Shown here: piece by piece, positions 26,242 through 33,553 of the stretch
Layout: each line of letters begins with the position of its first letter
How positions within the stretch are numbered: position 1 is the first letter of the stretch
Origin: Actinocrispum wychmicini
GTDB taxonomy: Bacteria > Actinomycetota > Actinomycetes > Mycobacteriales > Pseudonocardiaceae
Direction of reading: 5' to 3'
NCBI RefSeq assembly: GCF_004345645.1
Contig: NZ_SLWS01000005.1
Coordinates: forward strand, 310,001-374,000
DNA length: 64,000 nucleotides
Made by a program: the position numbers and the translations under genes
Notes under the pieces: generated by a model
Told to the model about the DNA's origin: nothing
What the model saw: the letters and a program-made list of their open reading frames with translations, nothing else
The model's database searches: none

Positions 26242-26988
26242 GTGGACGGCGAGGAGTTCGAGGCCAGCCAACGGTCCCGCGAGTGGTTCCACTCGCTGGT
26301 TCTGGTGCCGGGCGCGTGGACGGTCCTCAGGGTGGACGGACGGAGCTTCTCCCGGTTCACCGAACAACGCTTCGACAAGCCGTTCGACCTACGCTTCTCG
26401 CAACTGATGACGGAAGCCGCACGGGCGCTGCTCACCGAGTTCGGCGCCCGGTACGCGTACACCGAGAGCGACGAGATCTCGGTCCTGCTCGACCCGTCGT
26501 CCGAGATCTTCGGCCGCGGCGTGGAGAAACTCGTGTCCGTCTCGGCGAGCATCACCGCCGCCACGTTTACCCACGCGGCCGGCGAACCCGCTCAGTTCGA
26601 CAGCCGAATCTGGATCGGCAACGGCCCGATGGACGTCCTCGACTATTTCTCGTGGCGCCAGGCCGACGCACACCGTTCGGCACTCAACGGCTGGTGTTAT
26701 TGGACCCTGCGCAAAGCCGGCCAGTCACGGGAAGAGGCCACCAAGGCACTGGAAGGTGCCAACGCGGCAGCCAAGAACGAATTGCTGTACCGGCACGGCG
26801 TGAACTTCAACGAGGTTCCCGCCTGGCAGCGGCGAGGCGTTGGGCTGTGGTGGGAGACGTACGAGCGGCCGGGATACGACCCCATGCGGGAAATGGCGGT
26901 GACGGCGACGCGGCGACGCGTGCGCGAGGAGCGTGAGCTGCCGATGAAGGAACCCTATCGGGAGTTCCTGGCGGATCTCATCTCCTGA
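26242..26988 (+). CDS. Thg1-like protein (3'-5' RNA polymerase, tRNA-His guanylyltransferase family)
   Basis: This 248-aa protein belongs to the Thg1 family, which adds nucleotides in the 3'-to-5' direction to tRNA 5' ends. The metal-binding residues are visible: Asp32 in RVDGRSFSRFTEQRFDKPFD and Asp77-Glu78 in AYTESDEIS. Where tRNA-His-specific Thg1 enzymes have HINNLYNT, this protein has AHRSALNGWCYW, so it is a TLP (repair-type) rather than a canonical guanylyltransferase. GTG 26242 follows a perfect GGAGGG by 7 nt. It could be co-transcribed with the LacI gene. The role is probably 5'-end repair of tRNA or another structured RNA; bacterial TLPs are patchily distributed, which suggests horizontal transfer. 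Confidence 0.92.
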   Translation: MDGEEFEASQRSREWFHSLVLVPGAWTVLRVDGRSFSRFTEQRFDKPFDLRFSQLMTEAARALLTEFGARYAYTESDEISVLLDPSSEIFGRGVEKLVSVSASITAATFTHAAGEPAQFDSRIWIGNGPMDVLDYFSWRQADAHRSALNGWCYWTLRKAGQSREEATKALEGANAAAKNELLYRHGVNFNEVPAWQRRGVGLWWETYERPGYDPMREMAVTATRRRVREERELPMKEPYREFLADLIS

Positions 26989-26997
26989 CTCGCCATA

Positions 26998-27010
26998 TCA
27001 GGAATCCTGA
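26998..27010. promoter_or_regulatory. Palindrome TCAGGA-A-TCCTGA upstream of small gene
   Basis: A perfect 6-1-6 inverted repeat just after the Thg1-like gene. It forms, together with 27035-27048, a pair of operator-like sites in the 105-bp gap before the small gene at 27094. Confidence 0.45.
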
Positions 27011-27034
27011 ATGAGTTTCCCTGTTCTTCACCGG

Positions 27035-27048
27035 AAAGTGGCCACTTT
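27035..27048. promoter_or_regulatory. 14-bp palindrome AAAGTGGCCACTTT
   Basis: This perfect 14-bp palindrome lies 46 nt upstream of the small gene. It has the size and position of an operator for a dimeric helix-turn-helix protein. No matching regulator gene is adjacent. Confidence 0.55.
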
Positions 27049-27093
27049 TGAGTGACTTGCGGGGGTGTTCGCTGGCGGGCCAGGCTGGGGGTC

Positions 27094-27315
27094 ATGAGTT
27101 TTCGCGACTTGACCATCAGGGTGCTGGGGGAGTTCTCCAACGCGGAGTACGCCGGGCTGGCTTATGAGGTCGGGTTGCGGTTACGGGCCGCCGGGCTGGG
27201 TGAACGGTCGATCTTGATGGTGGACGGCGACATGTCGTCGCAGGACATGCACGCGTTCTTCGGCGCGCCGGATCCGTTGCCACACAGGAATTGGACCGCG
27301 CGCTGGATTGAGTAA
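27094..27315 (+). CDS. Small hypothetical protein, 73 aa
   Basis: The 73-codon frame has strong third-position G/C bias, which supports it as a real gene. The product is acidic to neutral, with a helical start (FRDLTIRVLGEFSNAEYAGL), a hydrophobic turn ILMVDGDMSSQDMHAFFG and a Trp-rich end. No signal peptide, membrane helix or known motif was seen. The ribosome site before ATG 27094 is poor. Two palindromes upstream suggest regulated expression. No function can be offered. Confidence 0.6.
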   Translation: MSFRDLTIRVLGEFSNAEYAGLAYEVGLRLRAAGLGERSILMVDGDMSSQDMHAFFGAPDPLPHRNWTARWIE

Positions 27316-27363
27316 CGCGGCTGGGTCGCCGGCGCGATCGGCCGACGACCCGTGCCGCGACGG

Positions 27364-29712
27364 TTACTTCTTGCCGAAGCCGGCTCGGCGGAGGGCGTCC
27401 GCCATGGAGCCGGTGGCGGCGGGTTCGTTTCGGCGTTGGCGTTGTTGGCCGCCGCCGCGGTTGCCTTGGCGGTTGTCCCGGCGGTTTCCGCCGCCGCCAC
27501 TGCCCGTTGGCTGTTGCGGTTTCCCGGGTTCGTCCTCGAGACGCAGGGTCAGGCCGATCCGCTTGCGTGGGATGTCCACCTCGAGCACCTTCACGCGCAC
27601 GATGTCGCCGGGTTTCACCACGTCCCGGGGGTCCTTGACGAAGGTGCGGGACATCGCGGACACGTGCACGAGCCCGTCCTGGTGCACTCCGATGTCCACG
27701 AACGCGCCGAACGCGGCCACGTTCGTGACCACACCTTCCAGGGTCATTCCCGGCTTGAGGTCGGAGATCTTCTCCACGCCGTCCGCGAACGCGGCCGTTT
27801 TGAACGCCGGACGCGGGTCACGGCCGGGCTTGTCCAGTTCGGCGAGGATGTCGGTGACTGTCGGCAGGCCGACCGAGGTGTCGACGAAGTCCTTGGGCTG
27901 CAACGACTTCAGTGCCGGGCTGCCGATCAGTTCGCGGATGCCGGCGACTTTGGTCGCGGTCAGGATGCGGCGGACCACCGGGTAGGACTCGGGGTGCACG
28001 CTGGACTGGTCGAGCGGGTCGTCGCCGTCGGCGATCCGGAGGAAGCCGGCGCACTGCTCGAAAGCCTTGGGGCCCAGGCGGGTCACGTCTTTCAGGGCGC
28101 TGCGGGAACGGAACGGCCCGTTGCGGTCCCGGTGCAGCACGATGTTCTCAGCCAGGCCTTCGCCGATGCCGGACACCCGCGTCAGCAGGGGCGCGGATGC
28201 CGTGTTCACGTCGACACCGACGGCGTTCACGCAGTCCTCGACGACCGCGTCCAGGGACCGCGACAGCTTGCCCTCGGTCAGGTCGTGCTGGTACTGGCCG
28301 ACGCCGATGGACTTCGGGTCGATCTTCACCAGTTCCGCCAACGGGTCCTGCAGGCGTCGCGCGATGGACACCGCGCCACGCAACGAAACGTCGAGCTCCG
28401 GCAGTTCCTGCGACGCGTACGCCGAAGCGGAGTACACCGAAGCTCCCGCCTCGGACACCATGACCTTGGTCAGCGGCAGGTCCGCGTGCAGCTTGATGAG
28501 GTCAGCGGCGAGTTTGTCGGTCTCGCGGGACGCGGTGCCGTTGCCGATCGCGATCAGTTCGACGTTGTGCTGCTTGGCCAGGCGGGCCAGGGTGGCGATC
28601 GACTCGTCCCACGCCCGGCGCGGCTCGTGCGGATAGATGGTGTCGGTGGCGACGACCTTGCCGGTCGTGTCCACCACGGCCACCTTCACGCCGGTGCGGA
28701 ACCCCGGGTCGAGGCCCATGGTCGGGCGGGTGCCCGCGGGTGCCGCCAGGAGCAGGTCACGCAGGTTCGCGGCGAACACGCGGACAGCCTCGTCCTCGGC
28801 CGCGGTGCGCAGTCGCATCCGCAGGTCGATGCCCAGGTGCACGAGGATCCGTGTCCGCCAGGCCCACCGGACGGTGTCGGTGAGCCATTTGTCGCCCGCG
28901 CGGCCACGGTCGTCCACGCCGAAGCGGCCGGCGATGCTGATCTCGTAGCCGCTCGGGCCGGTCGCGGGCTCGTCGTCGGGCTCCGGGCTCAGGGTGAGAT
29001 CGAGGATCTCCTCCTTCTCGCCGCGGAACATCGCGAGGATCCGGTGGGACGGCAGTTTGGTGAGCGGTTCGGCGAACTCGAAGTAGTCGGCGAACTTGGC
29101 GCCGTCCTCTTCCTTGCCCTCGCGGACCTTCGAGGCCAGCCGGCCACGCGACCACATGCGCTCACGCAGCTCGCCGATCAGGTCCGCGTCCTCGCCGAAA
29201 CGTTCGACCAGGATCGCCCGCGCGCCTTCCAGGGCGGCCGCGACGTCGGCGACGTTCTTGTCGGCGTCCACGAACCCGGCGGCGGTCGCCTGCGGGTCCA
29301 GTGTCGGGTCGGCGAGCAGCTGCTCGGCCAGTGGTTCGAGGCCTGCCTCGCGGGCGATCTGCGCCTTGGTCCGACGCTTGGGCTTGAACGGCAGGTAGAT
29401 GTCCTCCAGCCGGGCCTTGGAGTCCGCGGCGAGGATCTGCTGCTCCAGCTCGTCGGTCAGCTTCCCCTGTGAACGCACCGAGTCCAGGATCGCCGCGCGC
29501 CGCTCCTCCAGCTCACGCAGGTAACGCAGCCGCTCCTCCAACGAACGCAGCTGGGCGTCGTCGAGCGTGCCGGTCACCTCCTTGCGGTAACGGGCGATGA
29601 ACGGCACGGTCGCGCCGCCGTCGAGCAGGTCGACCGCGGCCTTCACCTGGTTTTCACGGACACCCAACTCCTCGGCGATCCGCTGGTCTATCGACAGAGT
29701 CACATCGAGCAT
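27364..29712 (-). CDS. tex: Tex family RNA-binding transcription accessory protein
   Basis: This 782-aa protein has the Tex order: an N-terminal helical domain (VPFIARYRKEVTGTLDDAQL), a YqgF/RNase H-like domain (MGLDPGFRTGVKVAVVD), helix-hairpin-helix repeats (SGIGEGLAENIV) and an S1 RNA-binding domain near residues 650-720 (LEGVVTNVAAFGAFVDIGVH). The tail is Gly/Arg/Asn-rich, as often seen in actinomycetes. ATG 29712 is chosen; TTG 29721 would add three residues. Tex is an essential or fitness factor in several pathogens, with a role in transcription and RNA handling. It stands alone, divergent from a secreted hydrolase gene. Confidence 0.97.
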   Translation of the reverse strand: MLDVTLSIDQRIAEELGVRENQVKAAVDLLDGGATVPFIARYRKEVTGTLDDAQLRSLEERLRYLRELEERRAAILDSVRSQGKLTDELEQQILAADSKARLEDIYLPFKPKRRTKAQIAREAGLEPLAEQLLADPTLDPQATAAGFVDADKNVADVAAALEGARAILVERFGEDADLIGELRERMWSRGRLASKVREGKEEDGAKFADYFEFAEPLTKLPSHRILAMFRGEKEEILDLTLSPEPDDEPATGPSGYEISIAGRFGVDDRGRAGDKWLTDTVRWAWRTRILVHLGIDLRMRLRTAAEDEAVRVFAANLRDLLLAAPAGTRPTMGLDPGFRTGVKVAVVDTTGKVVATDTIYPHEPRRAWDESIATLARLAKQHNVELIAIGNGTASRETDKLAADLIKLHADLPLTKVMVSEAGASVYSASAYASQELPELDVSLRGAVSIARRLQDPLAELVKIDPKSIGVGQYQHDLTEGKLSRSLDAVVEDCVNAVGVDVNTASAPLLTRVSGIGEGLAENIVLHRDRNGPFRSRSALKDVTRLGPKAFEQCAGFLRIADGDDPLDQSSVHPESYPVVRRILTATKVAGIRELIGSPALKSLQPKDFVDTSVGLPTVTDILAELDKPGRDPRPAFKTAAFADGVEKISDLKPGMTLEGVVTNVAAFGAFVDIGVHQDGLVHVSAMSRTFVKDPRDVVKPGDIVRVKVLEVDIPRKRIGLTLRLEDEPGKPQQPTGSGGGGNRRDNRQGNRGGGQQRQRRNEPAATGSMADALRRAGFGKK

Positions 29713-29809
29713 TCTGCCCAACCCGGCAACGCGCCGTCAGCCCGACCACGCCGCGACGGCCGGTCCATGATCGACATCGGCCGGCCCCACTACCCACTCG
29801 GGTGAACGA

Positions 29810-29827
29810 AGTTACTGGTGCGTAACT
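29810..29827. promoter_or_regulatory. Inverted repeat AGTTAC-N6-GTAACT
   Basis: A perfect 6-6-6 inverted repeat in the divergent region between tex and the secreted hydrolase, 51 nt before the hydrolase start. It is the size of a dimeric repressor site; no regulator gene is adjacent. Confidence 0.5.
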
Positions 29828-29833
29828 CTCCGG

Positions 29834-29867
29834 TGGGTGTCGCGTTGTGCCGGATACGCGACACCCA
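29834..29867 (+). promoter_or_regulatory. Perfect 12-bp inverted repeat just upstream of the hydrolase ribosome site
   Basis: TGGGTGTCGCGT (29834-29845) and ACGCGACACCCA (29856-29867) are perfectly complementary across a 10-nt loop. The right arm ends 2 nt before GGAGGG (29870-29875), and the start ATG is at 29879. It may act as a DNA operator or, if transcribed, as a stable 5'-leader hairpin that can hide or expose the ribosome site. Confidence 0.65.
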
Positions 29868-29878
29868 ATGGAGGGTAA

Positions 29879-31381
29879 ATGCGCAGCTCACGGATATTGA
29901 CCCTGCTGATAGCCGTAGCCGCGGCGGGCACGCTGACCGTCCCCGCCACCAACGCCGTCACGTTCGGCGCTGACATCTCCTACCATTCGATCCCCGGTGC
30001 CGGCGGCACGCCGATGCGCGGGTTCGTCGTCACCCCGACCGGGCGCGGCGACGGCCCGTTCCCCCTGCTGGTCATGCCGGCCAGTTGGGGCGCGCCGAAC
30101 CTGGAGTACGTCGGCGCGGCCCAGAAGCTCGCCACGACCAGCGGTGACGTGGTGATCAGCTACACCAGCCGGGGGTTCTACGACTCCGGCGGTGAGATCG
30201 ACGTCGCCGGGCCGGACACCGTCAACGACGTCAGCGCCGTGATCGACTGGGCGGTGGCGAACGCGAAGGCCGACGTGAACCGGGTCGGCGTCGCGGGGAT
30301 CTCGTACGGCGCGGGCATCGGCCTGCTCGCGGCCGCGAACGACCGGCGGATCAAGGCCGTCGCGTCGATGAGCACGTGGGCGGACCTGGAGGCCAGCCTC
30401 TACCCGAACCAGACCATCAGCCTGCTGTCCGGGGGCGCGTTGTTGGCCGTGGCGCAGGTGGTCGGCCGACCAGGGCCGGACCTGCGGCGGGTCACGTCCG
30501 AGTTCCTGGCCGGGAAGATCGACTACGCCCGCCAGCTGGCGCCGTCCCGGTCCGCGGCGAGCAAGGTTGACCAGGTGAACGCCAACGGGGCCGCGATCAT
30601 GATCGCGAACTCGTTCGAGGACGCCATCTTCCCGCCGAACCAGGCGGTCGACTTCTACGACAAGCTGCGCACGCCCAAGCGGATGCTGCTGCAGGGCGGT
30701 GACCACGCCACGGCCGAGCTGCTGGGCGCGGTCGGGCTCTCGAACGACGTGTGGGACACGGCGACCAAGTGGTTCGACCACTACCTCAACGGCGTCGACA
30801 ACGGCGTCGACCGCACCCAGCCGGTCCAGGTGATGTCGGCGAACGCGAGTGCGTGGGCGGGCTATCCGTCGTTGGCCGCGGCGGCCACCACGACCGACAC
30901 GATTCCGTTGTCCACCAGGACTTTCGGCAGCGGTGTCGGTACGGTCGCGGACAGCGGCATCCCGCTGCTCAGCGGCGCCCTGCAGGGCTACCTGAAGATC
31001 CCGACCGGGGTGGTGATCCCGGCGGTGCTGCCCGCGCTGGCGGGGATCTGGAACGGGCCGACCTACCGCACGGCCACGACCGTCGTCGGGAAGCCACGCG
31101 TGACGGCCACGGTCACGTCCACGGCGTCGAACACGTCGCTGTTCGCGTACCTGTACGACGTGGACGCGCTCGGTATCGGCTCGTTGATCACGTACAAGCC
31201 GTACACGATACGAGGCGCACGAACGGCCACGGTCGATTTCCCGTTGGAAGCGATCTCGTGGGACGTGCCCGCCGGTCACCACCTCACGCTCGTGGTGGAC
31301 ACCATGGACCTGCGGTTCACCAGTGCGAGCACCGCCGGCCTGGTCAAGGTGAGCGGCACGTTGACGGTGCCACGCAGATGA
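29879..31381 (+). CDS. Secreted alpha/beta hydrolase, X-Pro dipeptidyl-peptidase/CocE-like
   Basis: This 500-aa protein has a clear Sec signal peptide (MRSSRILTLLIAVAAAGTL, cleavage probably after PATNA, about residue 26). The catalytic domain shows the oxyanion region MPASWGAP, a YTSRGFYDSGGE segment and the nucleophile elbow GISYGAG. The acid and base probably lie in NSFEDAIFP and GGDHATAE. The last third is a beta-rich, Ser/Thr-rich domain resembling the PepX C-terminal jelly-roll (YLYDVDALG, VPAGHHLTLVVDTMD). It probably acts outside the cell on peptides or esters. GGAGGG lies close to the start. A strong hairpin follows the stop. Confidence 0.88.
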   Translation: MRSSRILTLLIAVAAAGTLTVPATNAVTFGADISYHSIPGAGGTPMRGFVVTPTGRGDGPFPLLVMPASWGAPNLEYVGAAQKLATTSGDVVISYTSRGFYDSGGEIDVAGPDTVNDVSAVIDWAVANAKADVNRVGVAGISYGAGIGLLAAANDRRIKAVASMSTWADLEASLYPNQTISLLSGGALLAVAQVVGRPGPDLRRVTSEFLAGKIDYARQLAPSRSAASKVDQVNANGAAIMIANSFEDAIFPPNQAVDFYDKLRTPKRMLLQGGDHATAELLGAVGLSNDVWDTATKWFDHYLNGVDNGVDRTQPVQVMSANASAWAGYPSLAAAATTTDTIPLSTRTFGSGVGTVADSGIPLLSGALQGYLKIPTGVVIPAVLPALAGIWNGPTYRTATTVVGKPRVTATVTSTASNTSLFAYLYDVDALGIGSLITYKPYTIRGARTATVDFPLEAISWDVPAGHHLTLVVDTMDLRFTSASTAGLVKVSGTLTVPRR

Positions 31382-31413
31382 CGCCGCTGAACCTGTGCCG
31401 ATAGAGGCTGCCT

Positions 31414-31447
31414 CCTCGTGAGCACGCGCCAAAGCGTGCTCACGAGG
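31414..31447. terminator. Strong 14-bp hairpin, probable terminator
   Basis: CCTCGTGAGCACGC (31414-31427) pairs perfectly with GCGTGCTCACGAGG (31434-31447) around the loop GCCAAA. It sits 32 nt after the secreted hydrolase stop and 29 nt before the next start. There is no T run, as is common for terminators in high-GC actinomycetes. A role as operator of the dioxygenase gene cannot be excluded. Confidence 0.65.
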
Positions 31448-31476
31448 GGACAATGGCGGAGGCGAGAGGAGTCATC

Positions 31477-32436
31477 ATGTCCATCGCGACGAGCGGCCTC
31501 CATCACGTGACCGCTATCGCTGGCGACCCACAACGCAATGTCGACTTCTATCTCAAGGCCCTTGGCCTGCGGCTGGTCAAGACCACCGTCAACTTCGACG
31601 ACCCGGGCACGTACCACCTCTACTACGGCGACAGCGCCGGCAAACCCGGCTCGTTGCTCACGTTCTTCCCGTGGCGCGGCGCGCCGCTCGGCCAGCGCGG
31701 CACCGGCCAGGCGACCACCACGGCGTTCTCCGTGCCCGAGTCCGCCATCGGCTGGTGGAAGTCACACCTGGCGGAGGCGGGGGTCGAGGTCAGCGAGGTG
31801 GTCAACCGCGACGACGAGGACGTGTTGACGTTCCACGACCCCGACGGCCTGATCATCGCGCTCGTCGCACACACCCAGGGCGACCCGCGTGAGCCGTGGG
31901 ACCACGGGTTCGTCCCGCCGGAGCACGCGATCCGCGGGCTGCACTCGGTGACCCTGTCGGTGGACCAGGAGGAGGCGACGGCGGGCATGCTCGTCGACGA
32001 CCTCGGCCTGCGGCAGGTCGGTGCGGACTCGAACAGGTTCCGGTTCGCCGCCGGGCAGGGTGGGGCCGGTGCGCTGGTCGACGTGCTGGTGACTCCGGAG
32101 GCGCCGCCCGGTCTGGTCGCGGTCGGGACCGTGCACCACGTGGCGTGGCGCGCGCCGGACGAGGAGACCCAGGCGCTCTGGCGGGACGAACTGATCGACC
32201 GGGGCGTGACCGTGACGTCCATTTTGGACCGTCAGTACTTCCGGTCGATCTACTTCCGCGAGCCCGGCGGCACTCTGCTCGAAGTGGCCACCGACGAACC
32301 GGGATTCGCCATCGACGAGCCGCTGCTCGAGCTGGGCCGGGCGTTGAAGCTGCCGCCGTGGCTGGAGCCCCGGCGCGAGGAGATCGAGGGGATCCTGCCC
32401 CAGCTCACGCTGCCTTCGCCAGTAGAAACTCGGTGA
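31477..32436 (+). CDS. Ring-cleaving dioxygenase-like VOC family protein
   Basis: This 319-aa protein contains two vicinal-oxygen-chelate modules: the first starts GLHHVTAIAGDPQRNVDFY, the second GLHSVTLSVDQEEATAGML. Metal ligands are visible as His in GLHHVTA, His in TVHHVAW and Glu in GGTLLEVATD. The layout matches YkcA/YfiE-type (LinE-like) proteins annotated as ring-cleaving dioxygenases; the true substrate is generally unknown, and hydroquinone-type rings are possible. ATG 31477 is supported by AGAGGA 6 nt upstream. The 3' end overlaps the convergent hydrolase gene by 32 nt. Confidence 0.9.
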   Translation: MSIATSGLHHVTAIAGDPQRNVDFYLKALGLRLVKTTVNFDDPGTYHLYYGDSAGKPGSLLTFFPWRGAPLGQRGTGQATTTAFSVPESAIGWWKSHLAEAGVEVSEVVNRDDEDVLTFHDPDGLIIALVAHTQGDPREPWDHGFVPPEHAIRGLHSVTLSVDQEEATAGMLVDDLGLRQVGADSNRFRFAAGQGGAGALVDVLVTPEAPPGLVAVGTVHHVAWRAPDEETQALWRDELIDRGVTVTSILDRQYFRSIYFREPGGTLLEVATDEPGFAIDEPLLELGRALKLPPWLEPRREEIEGILPQLTLPSPVETR

Positions 32437-33034
32437 CCAGCGCGGCCACTTCCCGTGGCTTCTCGCGGACCATGTTGTGTGAGGCGTCGAACTCGACGAC
32501 GTCCGCACGGCCGGCGAGGTCGGCGAGAACACCCTTGCGGGCCGCCGTGTAGAAGTCGGCGAACGGCTCCTGTGGCGGCATGAGCCTGCCCGCCACCACG
32601 GCGAGTGCCGGGCAGGTCAGGCCGTCGTAGAGCTCGGTGACGGTTTCGTTGTCGACGAGTTCGCGGATCGGCAGCAGGTCGGGGTCCATGGTCGTGGCCA
32701 TCTGGTCGAAGATCTCGGTCAGCTTCCGTTTCCAATCGGCCAGTTCGGGCTCGGCCAGGCCGGGATAGCCGCTGGGGAAGCCGTGGCCGTCCAGGTTGAC
32801 GACCGCCGGGCACTCCGGATGCCGTTTGCCCCACCGGACCGCCAAGGCGCCGCCCAGGGACAGGCCGACGACCGCCGGGTTGCCCAGCCCGAGGTCCTCG
32901 ATCTGGTCGAGCATGGACTCCCAGGTCCATGGGCTGTGCAGGTCGATGGTGTGGGCAGTGCGGCCGGGGAGTTCGAACTCGTCCCAACACGACGAGTTCC
33001 CGCCGGCTCCGTGGATGAGCAGCACATCGGTCAC
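32405..33034 (-). CDS. Alpha/beta-fold hydrolase
   Basis: This 209-aa protein is short for the fold but complete: LLIHGAGGNSSCWDEF oxyanion loop, nucleophile elbow VVGLSLGGALA and catalytic His in DASHNMVREKP. The acid is probably in the VVAGRLMPP strand end. GTG 33034 overlaps the stop of the upstream helix-turn-helix gene (GTGA), so the two are coupled. It may act on a small ester, lactone or thioester. Its end overlaps the dioxygenase gene on the other strand. Confidence 0.9.
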   Translation of the reverse strand: MTDVLLIHGAGGNSSCWDEFELPGRTAHTIDLHSPWTWESMLDQIEDLGLGNPAVVGLSLGGALAVRWGKRHPECPAVVNLDGHGFPSGYPGLAEPELADWKRKLTEIFDQMATTMDPDLLPIRELVDNETVTELYDGLTCPALAVVAGRLMPPQEPFADFYTAARKGVLADLAGRADVVEFDASHNMVREKPREVAALVTEFLLAKAA

Positions 33035-33474
33035 GTTCTCGGTCCCTTCAACTGGACGCGTTCCTGGATGGAGGTGACCGTGACGCCGCCGTCGGGATGT
33101 CGCGTGAGCTTGTCGCGGGTGACTAGGTCGTGCACGCCTTGCCTGGTCATCCCCAGCATCTCCCCGGCGACCGCGTACGACACGGCCGCTTTGCCGGGGA
33201 ATCCCATCTGCCGCAACACCACACGGCCCAACGGCGTCCGCCACCAGCCCGCGGGCGGGTCGAACACGTCGTCGCTCGGGTACAGCGCGCCGATGATGCT
33301 CGCCACCGCGTACGTGGCATTGGGTCCGGTCAGGCGGGCCGCCCAGATCCGGGCGGCCCGCTCACAGCGGGCCCGGACGTCCACGACCGGGTCCTCCAGC
33401 AGGATCTCCAGCGGGTCCAGCAGCCGGTTCGACATCACCTGGATCAGCTGCTCGACGAGTCCGGTCGGGTCCAT
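33031..33474 (-). CDS. Helix-turn-helix DNA-binding protein, 147 aa
   Basis: The first 100 residues are helical without a recognised family (LVEQLIQVMSNRLLDPLEIL, CERAARIWAARL). Residues about 103-140 form an AlpA/excisionase-like winged helix: VSYAVAGEMLGMTRQGVHDL followed by a short wing (RHPDGGVTVTSIQERV). The start at 33474 has an ideal ribosome site (AAGGAGGTG, 5 nt spacing). It is coupled to the hydrolase and divergent from a carboxylesterase gene. The shared promoter region holds a dense operator array, so this protein is probably an autoregulator also controlling the esterase. Confidence 0.8.
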   Translation of the reverse strand: MDPTGLVEQLIQVMSNRLLDPLEILLEDPVVDVRARCERAARIWAARLTGPNATYAVASIIGALYPSDDVFDPPAGWWRTPLGRVVLRQMGFPGKAAVSYAVAGEMLGMTRQGVHDLVTRDKLTRHPDGGVTVTSIQERVQLKGPRT

Positions 33475-33484
33475 CGCCCACCTC

Positions 33485-33545
33485 CTTGACATCAAGTGTC
33501 AAGTACTTGACGGAAGGTGTCAAGTGAGCCGAATCTGCCTATAGT
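33485..33545. promoter_or_regulatory. Operator array of four alternating half-sites plus esterase promoter -10
   Basis: Half-site CTTGACA/TGTCAAG occurs four times in alternating orientation: 33485-33491, 33497-33503, 33506-33512 (one mismatch) and 33518-33524. This creates three nested palindromes: CTTGACA-N5-TGTCAAG, the perfect 14-mer GTCAAGTACTTGAC (33498-33511), and ACTTGAC-N7-GTCAAGT (33505-33525). TATAGT (33540-33545) is a good -10 whose end lies 8 nt before the esterase GTG, suggesting leaderless transcription with the -35 region inside the last half-site. Confidence 0.75.
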
Positions 33546-33553
33546 TGGGTCGC

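Noticed and set aside
27352..29472. 706-codon plus-strand frame opposite tex
   Set aside because: Antisense shadow of tex; the tex product has complete recognised domains.
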